This document shows positions 16,744 to 23,807 of a DNA stretch of 24,375 nt, in pieces. Under the pieces are notes generated by a model. That model saw only the letters and a list, made by a program, of their open reading frames with translations, was not told the DNA's origin and ran no database searches. Source of the stretch: a virus; IMG/VR virus record IMGVR_UViG_3300050139_000024, positions 1-24,375 of that record, one strand, 5' to 3'. Numbering within the stretch: the first letter of the stretch is position 1; every line of letters begins with the position of its first letter. A program made the position numbers and the translations under genes.

Positions 16744-17004
16744 TCATTCGCTCCCTTCGGCGGCGTTCGCCCATTGCAGGATCAGCCGCGCCAGCCGGAG
16801 CGGGGTTTCCACGATCGCCAGAACCTGGCCTAGAACCTGGCCGGTGCCGTACGGCTGCGACTTCTCGGCGACGGTCCAGCCGTTGGCCACGCGCGTGATC
16901 CGAAGTTGGTCAATCACCGGGGGCAGGTTGATCTGCCCGGCCTGATCGTCCGTCAGGCCGAGCGGCGGCGCCGCAAGCTGCGGCGGGATGTTCTGGGCGT
17001 CCAT
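16744..17004 (-). CDS. Unknown protein before portal, 86 aa
   Basis: Begins with MDAQNIPPQLAAPPLGL and continues with INLPPVIDQLRITRVANGWTV and a C-terminal amphipathic helix (TPLRLARLILQWA). The ATG at 17004 overlaps the upstream stop as TGATG; an upstream in-frame start would only extend into the neighbouring genes. Its stop is 1 nt before the portal ATG. No domain recognised. Likely a small head/packaging accessory protein by position. Confidence 0.7.
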   Translation of the reverse strand: MDAQNIPPQLAAPPLGLTDDQAGQINLPPVIDQLRITRVANGWTVAEKSQPYGTGQVLGQVLAIVETPLRLARLILQWANAAEGSE

Positions 17005-17210
17005 CAGTTCACCCCCAGCAGCGTCCTGGCGCCGCTCGGCCCCGCCGTCGTGTTGGTCGGCGTCAGGAACGTCGAGGCCCGGCCCGACGCCGTCGCCAGC
17101 CGCTGCCGCTCGGCGTTGGCATCGGCAATCACGGTCTGATCGCTGACCTGCGGGGCCGGCCCCGGCACGATCGGCGCCGGGATGTTCGGGCTGGAGAAAA
17201 GGCCGCTCAT
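17004..17210 (-). CDS. Short Pro-rich conserved-type phage protein, 68 aa
   Basis: Begins MSGLFSSPNIPAPIVPGPAP, followed by a charged helix with ANAERQRLATASGRASTFLT and a C-terminal TAGPSGARTLLGVN. This layout (Pro-rich start, Arg-rich helix, RAST-[IF]-LT motif) recalls a small family often found close to portal genes in podoviruses, from memory. The ATG at 17210 overlaps the upstream TGA as ATGA. Function unknown. Confidence 0.7.
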   Translation of the reverse strand: MSGLFSSPNIPAPIVPGPAPQVSDQTVIADANAERQRLATASGRASTFLTPTNTTAGPSGARTLLGVN

Positions 17211-17551
17211 CGCCCATAGTTCCGGGTGGACCAACTGAAGGCCCGGGTTGCGGTTTGCGTCACCGGCGTGCCCGACGTGCCAGACCGGATGCGCAACCAG
17301 CCGACACCGGGCAGCAGCGATGGCGGCAGGATGATGTAGCGGCTGGCGGCGGCTTGCAGCGTCAGTTCCGCCCCATTCTGGTCGTAGATGTTGACCCACG
17401 CCGAACCGTCCGGGGAATGCTGCAGCGTGATCACCGCAGCATCCCAGCCAGCCGGCATCAACAACCCGACCACGTCGATACCGTTCACCTGCGCGCCGCT
17501 GCTGAGTGAGGCAGAGGTCGCGATCGTGTCAGCCAGGGGATACGTGGTCAT
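17207..17551 (-). CDS. Beta-rich phage protein of unknown function, 114 aa
   Basis: Predicted beta sandwich: SASLSSGAQVNGIDVVGLLMPAGW, VITLQHSPDGSAWVNIYD, RYIILPPSLLPGVGWLRIRSG. The PDGSxW segment resembles strands in phage decoration/adsorption modules. The ATG overlaps the upstream TAA (TAATG), and its own stop overlaps the next start. It may be a head-decoration or neck protein; no homologue is identified. Confidence 0.65.
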   Translation of the reverse strand: MTTYPLADTIATSASLSSGAQVNGIDVVGLLMPAGWDAAVITLQHSPDGSAWVNIYDQNGAELTLQAAASRYIILPPSLLPGVGWLRIRSGTSGTPVTQTATRAFSWSTRNYGR

Positions 17552-17874
17552 TAACTGTCCCTCGCGATGATGATGGGGGCACCCGCGCTTTCCGTCTGGA
17601 TCATCGCCGGCACGACAGTGAGCGATCCCGCGCTGGCCGCCGTGATGACATAGAGGCGGCTGTTCAGCGGCGATCCGCGCACCTCGATGTCATCGCTCAG
17701 GTTGAACACGCCGAACCCGTTCGCGCTGTCGGCGATCGTGCCCGGCGCGGTGAAGCTGATCGTGGTCGCCTGGTAGTCGCCGGCGGACGGATCACGCTCG
17801 ATTTTGGCTTGGTCCCTTCGCGACAGATTGCCGGCGGCGCCGAAGGAATTTGTCTGTGTCAGTCTACTGCTCAT
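17551..17874 (-). CDS. Unknown phage protein after TerL, 107 aa
   Basis: The ATG at 17874 overlaps the TerL stop as ATGA, so this start is preferred over one 10 codons upstream. The sequence is polar at the N-terminus (SSRLTQTNSFGAAGNLSRRD) and beta-rich after residue 35 (ATTISFTAPGTIADSANGFGVFNLSD, DIEVRGSPLNSRLYVITAASAG). The alternation suggests a small beta sandwich. No domain recognised. It forms a pair with the next beta-rich gene, perhaps structural head proteins. Confidence 0.65.
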   Translation of the reverse strand: MSSRLTQTNSFGAAGNLSRRDQAKIERDPSAGDYQATTISFTAPGTIADSANGFGVFNLSDDIEVRGSPLNSRLYVITAASAGSLTVVPAMIQTESAGAPIIIARDS

Positions 17875-19388
17875 GCGTAGGCTCCTGTTGCGTAGGGATC
17901 CCAACTGGGGGTTTGCCGCGGCAGCGCGGTGCCACGCTTGCCGTCCTCGGCGCGGCGCTCGCGGATCAGGGCATCCTCTCCGCCGCCGCTGAGCACGTAT
18001 TGCAGGCCGTCTTGTGGGTGTGACGCCATGTTCTTCTCCGCCGCTTCGTCGTAACGGTCCGTCGTGCCCTGGATGCGCCGGAACCGATATTCGGCGTTGA
18101 AGCCGGCCCGCAGCAGTTTGCAGACAGGCGACAGCAGCAGGCCGGGTTGGCCGTCGATCAGGCGAGTGAGGGGCAGCCGCACCGCTTCCCAGCGTGGGAT
18201 CGGTTTATTGGTCGGCGCCGGGCGGATGCGCACGCCCGTGTGCGCCGCCACGATCTCAATCCAGGTCGCTTCGCCGGCCTTGGTGTCGGCGCCATAGGCG
18301 GCGCTCGGGTCGGCCCACCCATACACGTCCGTGAATTCCGGGAACTCGTCCCGCAGCACCTGGGCGACCATGTCGCCGAACCGCGCCGCGCCGGTCCCCG
18401 GCTCGCCCACCAGCTCGCGCAGGATCAGCCACTGGCCGGACGGCAGCTTCTGCACGAACACGGCGGCGGGGTGGCCGGCAGCATCGAAGCCGATGCCCAG
18501 CGGGATGCCGCGCCGCGCGTGGATCGTCTGCGCCGCGACGTGCAGCTGATCGTTGAACTCCGGGTAGATGACCTTGCCGGCCCTGGAATAGCCCGGGATG
18601 TTCCGCACCATGCGGCGAACCAGCCACTCGGGCGCGCCACTCACCATTTCGTCGTAGTAGCCGGGTGGCAGATTGGTCAGGTTTTCAGCCTGTGGAGATA
18701 GGCCATCCGGCTGGCGAAACAGTGCCCAGCTAACCTCGGCCAACTCCTCCGGCGTCCGCAGGAACAGGCCCTGGTATGTCCAGTTGTGCAACTCGGGCGC
18801 GTTCAGGTCGGCGATGATGCCGTGCCAGCTCGCGCCTTCTTCCGACGCCGGCGGGAAACGCCCCGTCCGGGTGCGCGCATAGTCCAGGACATCCTTGGCC
18901 AGCAGGTCCAGTTCGTTCAGCAGGAAGCCCGTCACTTCGTAGCCGCGGAGTGCTTCCTCGGCCGACTGGTCGCCGACGGCGACGAAGTCCACCTGCATCT
19001 CCACCATCGTGCCGTCGGCCAGGGCGAACGGTATCCGGTGCACCGCCGGCGCGCCCTCGGCCCCGGTGAACTCGCCAACCGACCGAGGCACGCGCGTAAG
19101 CCAGGTCGGGATCGTCGTGCGCCAAAGCTGGCGGTAGGTATCGCGCACGGCCGCCAGCCGGAACCGGCGCATCGGCATCCGGGTGCCGCGCGGCCCTGGC
19201 GCCGTCAGCGTCTGGCTCGGCCGTTGTTCCGTGGCCAGGCGGATGGCCTTCATAAACGCCGCCGTGCTCTTCCCGGAACCCACCGGCCCGTTGATCACCG
19301 AAACCTTCGACCGGTCGCGCATGAACGCGGCCGCGACGGGGCCAGGCGCCGCCCAGACCAGGTTCAGGCGGGGCTGCGCACCACTCAT
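17871..19388 (-). CDS. terL: Terminase large subunit, 505 aa
   Basis: DNA-packaging motor. Walker A GPVGSGKS at residues 34-41, Walker B GFLLNEL at 154-160 with Glu159 as the catalytic base. The nuclease domain starts with GIGFDAAG (Asp302); a second acidic site is YGWADPSA (Asp360), and near the C-terminus SHPQDGLQY supplies the third acidic position typical of RNase-H-fold terminase nucleases. The start at 19388 is chosen because it lies just before the sequence corresponding to the family's N-terminus (LNLVWAAPGPVAAAFM); a longer frame reaching 19454 adds an Ala/Gly/Arg-rich stretch unlike the family. The upstream ribosome-binding site is weak (GGGG). It acts at the portal, with TerS recognising the genome. 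Confidence 0.93.
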   Translation of the reverse strand: MSGAQPRLNLVWAAPGPVAAAFMRDRSKVSVINGPVGSGKSTAAFMKAIRLATEQRPSQTLTAPGPRGTRMPMRRFRLAAVRDTYRQLWRTTIPTWLTRVPRSVGEFTGAEGAPAVHRIPFALADGTMVEMQVDFVAVGDQSAEEALRGYEVTGFLLNELDLLAKDVLDYARTRTGRFPPASEEGASWHGIIADLNAPELHNWTYQGLFLRTPEELAEVSWALFRQPDGLSPQAENLTNLPPGYYDEMVSGAPEWLVRRMVRNIPGYSRAGKVIYPEFNDQLHVAAQTIHARRGIPLGIGFDAAGHPAAVFVQKLPSGQWLILRELVGEPGTGAARFGDMVAQVLRDEFPEFTDVYGWADPSAAYGADTKAGEATWIEIVAAHTGVRIRPAPTNKPIPRWEAVRLPLTRLIDGQPGLLLSPVCKLLRAGFNAEYRFRRIQGTTDRYDEAAEKNMASHPQDGLQYVLSGGGEDALIRERRAEDGKRGTALPRQTPSWDPYATGAYA

Positions 19389-19703
19389 GCCGGCAGCCCC
19401 TGCCCACGGCCCGCGCGCCCTGGCTGACGCGCCAGCCCAGGCCCGGCACCCCACGCCCTGTCCTGGTTCGCGATTTTTGACGATTTTTCCCAGCTGAGGG
19501 GAAAATCACACAGCCAGGGGCATGCAGGGCAGCGGGCTGGCGAAAACCGGCCCCCGGGGGGGGCCGGCCGCGCCTGGGCGCCGGCGTGCACGTGCCAGGC
19601 GCGGCCCGTCAGGCGCGCGGCAGGCTGATTGGCAATCAGCGGTCGCGGCGCGCATTCATCGTGCGAGATCAATGGCTTACGCTGACTGTCAGACTGCCGA
19701 ATG
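19389..19703. other. 315-nt intergenic region between TerS and TerL
   Basis: No convincing gene. It holds the strong hairpin described separately (19543-19567), an exact 10-bp direct repeat TGTCAGACTG at 19687-19696 and 19702-19711 (the second overlaps the TerS stop), and an A/T-richer stretch near 19480-19500. Longer reading frames through it are Arg/Pro-rich shadows. The gap is unusual in an operon whose other genes overlap, so it may hold a promoter for the late virion genes or a packaging (pac/cos) site. Confidence 0.5.
19543..19567 (-). terminator. Terminator-like hairpin between TerS and TerL
   Basis: On the minus strand CCGGCCCCC pairs with GGGGGCCGG (9 bp) around a CCC loop and is followed directly by TTTTCG. 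This is the best intrinsic-terminator-like structure in the window. It lies 137 nt downstream of the TerS stop. The U run is short (4 nt), so termination may be partial. Confidence 0.6.
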
Positions 19704-20201
19704 TCAGACTGTGCCATCTGGCTCTCCGCTAACCGATTGATTTCCTTCGATTGTGAGGATGACGCCCGCATCGCCACTGTCCACGTCCTGAGCCTCGGCC
19801 TCGCCGCCATCGAAGATCGCCAGATGCACGATCTGCCGGTTCGTCACGTCCACCGCGATGGGCTGGCGGCTGTGCAGGTAGGGGAGGCACGCCATGGCAC
19901 ACAGCCGCTTCTCGGCGAACGCCTGGGCCTTGGTGCAGCCCAGCGCCGCCGCCAGGTCCTCGACGCCCAGCGCCGCCATCTGCACCAGCCCCTCCAGCGG
20001 ATCGCGATACCGCGTCAGCAGGTAATCCGCGATCCGCTGAACCCGCAGGTTGCGCTGTCCCGCCGGCCTGCCGCGCCCGCGCCGGTTCTCCGGCAGCGAC
20101 ATCCCCAGCAGCTCCAGTTGCTCCGCGTCGTCGGCCAGCAACGCTTCCCCCGCGTCCGCGTCCTCGAGCATGGCCACAAGGCCGGTGCGATCCGTGCCCA
20201 T
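19704..20201 (-). CDS. Putative terminase small subunit, 165 aa
   Basis: Placed immediately upstream of the large terminase. Residues 40-55 are basic (RRGRGRPAGQR), residues 55-75 contain IADYLLTRYRDPLEGLVQMA, then GVEDLAAALGCTKAQAFAEKRLCAMACLPYLHSRQPIAVDV, a helical module that recurs in small proteins preceding TerL in proteobacterial prophages, from memory. The C-terminus is acidic. The ATG at 20201 has a strong GAGGGGG ribosome-binding site about 7 nt upstream and stands at the edge of the concentric palindrome. Genome recognition by this protein is inference. Confidence 0.6.
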   Translation of the reverse strand: MGTDRTGLVAMLEDADAGEALLADDAEQLELLGMSLPENRRGRGRPAGQRNLRVQRIADYLLTRYRDPLEGLVQMAALGVEDLAAALGCTKAQAFAEKRLCAMACLPYLHSRQPIAVDVTNRQIVHLAIFDGGEAEAQDVDSGDAGVILTIEGNQSVSGEPDGTV

Positions 20202-20230
20202 TATAACCCCCTCAAGATATTCCGCCGGAG

Positions 20231-20452
20231 CGGTTAGAAACGGTTACGAACCGGGTTAGACGCATCCTTTTGATATTCCTCTCTCTTGTGAGATATCTAA
20301 CTTTATAACTTTCTAACCGCCCACCCGCGCGTATGTGTGCGCACGCATGCACATACGCGGGAGTGGTTATATAGTTAGAAAGTTAGAAACCGGCCTTTCG
20401 CCAAGCCTGCCAGTGGGTTGCGTATAACCCGGTTCGTAACCGTTTCTAACCG
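20231..20452. repeat. 222-bp concentric palindrome with 12 GGTTAGAAA-like sites
   Basis: Outer arms of 33 bp (20231-20263 and 20420-20452) match as inverted repeats at 32 of 33 positions. Inside, an imperfect pair (about 20294-20318 and 20365-20389) shares the same centre near 20341.5. The core has exact 10-bp arms CGCGTATGTG (20328-20337) and CACATACGCG (20350-20359). The arms consist of 8-12-bp spaced copies of GGTTAGAAA: three plus-oriented (20232, 20242, 20254), three minus-oriented (20294-20318), the core, three plus-oriented (20365, 20374, 20382), and three minus-oriented (20421, 20433, 20443). Confidence 0.9.
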
Positions 20453-20576
20453 ACGCGGCCGGCGCAGCACCCCCGAACCCGCACGCGCTGTCAAGCCCCA
20501 CGCGGATCATCTGCTTGCAGTAACGGGCCGGGGTGCGGGACGGTAGACTGGCGTGGTCTTGTATAGATGCAGTCAC
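20367..20576 (-). CDS. Doubtful small ORF after helicase gene, 69 aa
   Basis: A GTG at 20576, 2 nt after the helicase stop, opens a frame of 69 codons with GAGGTG just upstream. The first 45 codons have plausible composition (SLPSRTPARYCKQMIRVGLD), but the last part runs through the right arms of the palindrome, where the sequence is dictated by repeats. The GAGGTG is also the last Glu-Val codons of the helicase gene. If real it is coupled to the helicase; it may equally be a shadow. No domain recognised. Confidence 0.25.
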   Translation of the reverse strand: MTASIQDHASLPSRTPARYCKQMIRVGLDSACGFGGAAPAASVRNGYEPGYTQPTGRLGERPVSNFLTI

Positions 20577-20577
20577 A

Positions 20578-22356
20578 TCACACCTCTGGGTCAGTTATCG
20601 GTAGTTCAAGCTGAAGATCAGGCGGTGGAATAAGGCTCAAAGGAATGAGCGTCGCCTTGCCATACGCGCCACCGAAATAGAGCGTGCGGGTTCCACGCTC
20701 CGCGCCTGGCAGCCGCCGCATCGCCTGCACCCACACGCCAGTGACACCCTGCGGGGTCTGCCAGCGGGTGCGCTGAAACAGCCCAGCGAGGCCGGTGTGG
20801 TTGTTGGCGATCGCCAGGTAGGCGGTGCGGTCGATCTTCTCCAGACGGATGCCGACGCGGCCGATGACGCGCTCCGCCTCGCCGGCGTCGACGTTCGGCA
20901 TGCGGCCGGCGGCACGGTTGATCCACTCGCCCAGCAGCAGCCGTTCGCCAGCCCGGAAGGCGTCCACCTGGGACGCCAGCATGTGCTGGAGGCACTGTTC
21001 CTCGTCCCGCAGATCGTCGGCCGTCTCGGACAGTCCAGCGGCTGCCAGGCGCCGCACCCACTCATCGGCGGCCTGGGCATCAGGCTGGTCGCCGAACAGC
21101 AGCAGGTCCGCGCACGTCAGCAGGGTGCCAAACTGGTCGGCACCGCGCTGGCTGTGTCCGACGGTTGCCAGCGCCCGCCGGTAGCGTTCGAGCGTCGCGT
21201 CGAACCGGGGCCATCCGTCGATCATCCGCCGGCGAAGTCTCGCGCCCAGATGCTTCAGGGCGCGGGGTTCGAGGTCTGGCGCGATCTGCTCGGGCGGCAG
21301 GTCCGCCAGTTCGAGCATGGCAATGCGGGACCGATCCGGTCCCATCAGCGGTGGCACCAGAACCGACGAGAACAGAAAGCAGGATCTCAACGTGAACTCG
21401 ACCGGCACGTGCTTGTCGCTGCCTCGGCCGAGTTTGCCACCAGAGGCAGCTATTCGGGCCAAACGCACGACATTCATCTGCTTCCGGTTATCTTCGTCGG
21501 CCTCGAGCTCGTCAACGCTCACCGGCAGCGTCTGGTGCCGCAGCGTCTGCCAGATGAACGCCGGCGACGTGTCGGCCAGATCGATCAGCGCGTTGCCAAA
21601 AAGCCCTTTGAGGGCCTTCAACAGTGTCGACTTGCCGGTGCCCTTGCCGCCGGTCAACCACACGACGGGCCGCCAGGGCAGCGCGCCGCCGATCATCGCG
21701 GCGCCGACCCAGCCGAGCATCAGCACGGCGTCGAGGTCGTTGCGGCGCCACGCCCATGTGTCGAACAGCTCCAGCAGTTCTTCGCCCGGGCTGTCGTCGC
21801 CGACCTGCTCTACCGGCGCGCCGGCGCGATCACCGGACGGATACACATAGCGCCCGGCCAGGCCGGGCTTGCGGGCCATCCTGCCGCCCCAGGGGTCGGG
21901 GATGCGTTCGAAGAAAAGCACCTCGTCACCAAGATGCATCACCAGTTCGCCGTTCTCACCGAGCCAGGTCCCACGGCCGCGCTCCCGGTCGCTCGGGTCC
22001 CACACGCCGGCATGACCGCAGGCGGTCATCAGATCCTCGGCAATCAGTTCCGGCCGCAAGCCGGTGACCACGCCCTTGTCGTTCTTCCGTGTCCAGCGGT
22101 CGGTCGCGTAGCAGAACTCGGCTTGCGGCACGAACAGGCCGAGCAGCTTTAGCCTGGTGTGATCGCCGGCGGTCAACGCGATGATCTGGCGTTTGGCGTC
22201 CAGGTAGTAGCGGACTTCGCCGGCGACGCCGAGCGGCACGACCGGGCAGCCCGGCGGCAGGCCGTGGATGCTCTCGCCCTCGTTGTCGCTGACGATCGTC
22301 AGCGGCCTGGCTGCGGCAAGAGCGTTGCGAACGCGTTGGCGGCCGGTTGCGGCCAT
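20578..22356 (-). CDS. P-loop helicase-like replication ATPase, 592 aa
   Basis: Residues 1-200 form an N-terminal domain without recognised motifs (LGVAGEVRYYLDAKRQIIAL at about 43-62, a pattern seen in phage/plasmid replicative proteins). An ATPase core follows: VWLTGGKGTGKSTLLKALKG with Walker A at 236-243, LPVSVDELE with Asp282-Glu283 as Walker B, RSCFLFSSV as a sensor strand, and DRSRIAMLEL carrying candidate Arg fingers. This order fits SF3-like or related phage primase-helicases that melt origins. The ATG overlaps the primase-like gene stop (TGATG). The C-terminus (VIGRVGIRLEKIDRTAYLAIAN) resembles a DNA-binding winged helix. Helicase activity is inferred. Confidence 0.75.
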   Translation of the reverse strand: MAATGRQRVRNALAAARPLTIVSDNEGESIHGLPPGCPVVPLGVAGEVRYYLDAKRQIIALTAGDHTRLKLLGLFVPQAEFCYATDRWTRKNDKGVVTGLRPELIAEDLMTACGHAGVWDPSDRERGRGTWLGENGELVMHLGDEVLFFERIPDPWGGRMARKPGLAGRYVYPSGDRAGAPVEQVGDDSPGEELLELFDTWAWRRNDLDAVLMLGWVGAAMIGGALPWRPVVWLTGGKGTGKSTLLKALKGLFGNALIDLADTSPAFIWQTLRHQTLPVSVDELEADEDNRKQMNVVRLARIAASGGKLGRGSDKHVPVEFTLRSCFLFSSVLVPPLMGPDRSRIAMLELADLPPEQIAPDLEPRALKHLGARLRRRMIDGWPRFDATLERYRRALATVGHSQRGADQFGTLLTCADLLLFGDQPDAQAADEWVRRLAAAGLSETADDLRDEEQCLQHMLASQVDAFRAGERLLLGEWINRAAGRMPNVDAGEAERVIGRVGIRLEKIDRTAYLAIANNHTGLAGLFQRTRWQTPQGVTGVWVQAMRRLPGAERGTRTLYFGGAYGKATLIPLSLIPPPDLQLELPITDPEV

Positions 22357-23411
22357 CAGGCGCTCCTCAGCAGGTCATTGACGTCTTTGAGGTCCGCGGG
22401 GATGGGCGGGATCAGAACCTCTCGGCCCGCCAGAGCGTGTACCCTCGCGGCGCGCATGAACGCGTCGATCGCCGGCGCGCTGGTGTCGTTCTGACGCCAC
22501 AGGCGCACGGTGTGAATCGCGTCGGGCAGGACGATGTTCGCCATGTTCGACAGCGCGATCGCCGCGAGCACCCGGCATTCCGGGGCAGCGATCGCGACTG
22601 ACAGCCCGTCTTCAATGCCTTCGGTGATGTCGGCGATTTCGCTCTCGGGCGCCTCGGACAGGGGCTTGCCGGAAGCGCCTCGCCACAGATGGACGGAACC
22701 GCCCTTGTAGCTACCCAGCACCATCTTGTTCTTCTCGACCGGCGCTTTTGTTACGCGGCCGTCGTTGCGGCACTCCAGCCAGGTGCGATGGCAGCCGGCC
22801 GCCTGGTTATTGGCGCCGGCAACGAGCGTGACCATGGCAGGCCAACGGCGGTCGCTCGCCTTGTGATACAGGCCGGGGTGAAACCGGATCGCCCTGGGCG
22901 CACGTTTCAGGTCCGCCAGCGCGATGCCGCGGCCCTGCAGGTACATGTCCACGGGCGTGTCCCGCAAATTCGGCATGGCCGAAAGCCAGATGCGGAACGC
23001 CGCGTTGCGCAGCCGTTCTGTTTCGAGCTCGGCCTGCGCGTCACGCTCAGGGGCGGTGGGGGTTTCGCGTTGCACGCGCGCGATCGCGGCCGGGTCGCGG
23101 TTATCGATGCCGAGCCAGCGAAGTGCCCAGGCGAAGGCGTCCTTCTTGTCGTCGCCGAACCGTACATAGGCGATGAGGTCGAGTGCATCGCCCCATACGC
23201 CGGCAACGAAATCGCCCCATACGCCGGCCTTCTCGCCGGTCAGGTGGACGTTGAAGGAGCCGATCTTGCCGGTGCCTGGATTGCGCGCGCACCATTCGGC
23301 GCCGTTGCGCGTGCCGTCGGGCAGCAGTTCATGCACCAACGCGCCGATGCGCGCGTTCAACATCCGCGCGACTTCGCCAGCATCGACCAAACGGCGCGCC
23401 GGCTCGCTCAT
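22356..23411 (-). CDS. Toprim / primase-like protein, 351 aa
   Basis: N-terminal half has the primase-like GTGKIGSFNVHLTGEKAGVW and WGDALDLIAYV segments. The C-terminal half is a Toprim domain: ITEGIEDGLSVAIA supplies the catalytic Glu, then VRLWRQNDTSAPAIDAF, and DLKDVNDLL at the end. The DxD motif of classical Toprim proteins reads QND, so the first Asp is replaced. The start is taken at the ATG 23411, overlapping the preceding stop as ATGA; a GTG nine codons further upstream would overlap the neighbour. The gene probably makes primers for the following helicase. No zinc-binding cysteines are visible. Confidence 0.75.
   Translation of the reverse strand: MSEPARRLVDAGEVARMLNARIGALVHELLPDGTRNGAEWCARNPGTGKIGSFNVHLTGEKAGVWGDFVAGVWGDALDLIAYVRFGDDKKDAFAWALRWLGIDNRDPAAIARVQRETPTAPERDAQAELETERLRNAAFRIWLSAMPNLRDTPVDMYLQGRGIALADLKRAPRAIRFHPGLYHKASDRRWPAMVTLVAGANNQAAGCHRTWLECRNDGRVTKAPVEKNKMVLGSYKGGSVHLWRGASGKPLSEAPESEIADITEGIEDGLSVAIAAPECRVLAAIALSNMANIVLPDAIHTVRLWRQNDTSAPAIDAFMRAARVHALAGREVLIPPIPADLKDVNDLLRSA
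23187..23228. repeat. 18-bp tandem-type duplication inside primase-like gene
   Basis: An exact 18-bp match occurs at 23187-23204 and 23211-23228, 24 bp apart (8 codons), encoding AGVWGD twice, separated by FV. The second unit replaces the usual GxGGDxLD-type segment of the family, suggesting an in-frame duplication or converted segment. Confidence 0.8.
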
Positions 23412-23560
23412 CTGGACGCCCAGCCGATCGCTTCGCACAGCGCCGCCGCGGCCTTGTGCGGATCGCGCACGCCCTTAAGCACGTGCCCCCCCCACCAGCG
23501 GGCCATGAACACCGCGTGGCGCCAGCGGTAATTAGGATCGCGGACCAGCGGATCAACCAT
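23408..23560 (-). CDS. Small unknown protein, 50 aa
   Basis: A short gene easily missed. ATG at 23560 overlaps the preceding gene's stop by 8 nt, and its TGA overlaps the primase-like ATG as ATGA. The product begins MVDPLVRDPNYRWRHAVFMA and continues RWWGGHVLKGVRDPHKAAAALCEAIGWASR. Codon third positions are GC-rich as in neighbours. The coupling on both sides argues that it is translated. Trp/Arg-rich; function unknown, possibly a replication accessory or small DNA-binding protein. Confidence 0.65.
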   Translation of the reverse strand: MVDPLVRDPNYRWRHAVFMARWWGGHVLKGVRDPHKAAAALCEAIGWASR

Positions 23561-23807
23561 GGGCGTCTTCTGGAAGCTGGATGCCCAGCGACTGGGCCAG
23601 CCGGCGGCCGTGGTGGCTCACTTCAAGGGCCTCGCTGGCGGACAGTCCGCCGACGGACTGGAGGTCTCGGGTTGTGGCTGTGGCAAGCCAGCGGACGGCC
23701 GCCGCAACCGCTGGCTTGCGTGCTTCGCCACCGCCAGACACCGCCGCGCCGCCCGCAACGCGGAGCGGCGGACCAGCCACCAGAGTGTTGCCCGGATCAT
23801 CCGCCAT
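23553..23807 (-). CDS. Small unknown protein, 84 aa
   Basis: The ATG at 23807 overlaps the previous gene by 11 nt; a GGAG about 7 nt upstream is a usable ribosome-binding site. The N-terminal half is Gly/Ala-rich and looks disordered; the second half (about 38-80: AAVRWLATATTRDLQSV, SASEALEVSHHGRRLAQSLGI) is predicted helical. No domain recognised. Early-operon location suggests replication or regulation. Confidence 0.6.
   Translation of the reverse strand: MADDPGNTLVAGPPLRVAGGAAVSGGGEARKPAVAAAVRWLATATTRDLQSVGGLSASEALEVSHHGRRLAQSLGIQLPEDAHG

Larger units (their letters stand above)
20202..20577. promoter_or_regulatory. Candidate replication origin / control region
   Basis: 376-nt mostly non-coding gap between the helicase-like gene and TerS, lower in GC than its surroundings. 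It contains the concentric palindrome described separately (20231-20452), with a high density of GGTTAGAAA-like sites and several A/T-rich stretches (for example around 20265-20312 and 20366-20389). No sigma-70 promoter with good spacing is found on either strand. Position next to the replicative ATPase supports an origin; position before the packaging genes supports a regulatory switch. Both are inference. Confidence 0.55.

Noticed and set aside
19385-19810. A 141-aa minus-strand frame covering the TerS-TerL gap
   Set aside because: It overlaps the end of TerS in another frame, is low in recognisable structure, and runs through the strong hairpin.
20200-20205. A perfect TATAAT on the minus strand
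   Set aside because: It overlaps the TerS start codon and has no -35 element at 16-18 nt; more likely part of the leader.
20231-20452. CRISPR array or integron-type attachment site
   Set aside because: Repeats are 8-12 bp apart, oppositely oriented in triplets, and there are no spacer-like unique segments of constant length.
20231-20452. Telomere-resolution site of a linear plasmid-prophage
   Set aside because: The palindrome is imperfect at its centre and no protelomerase gene is visible; kept only as a low-probability alternative.
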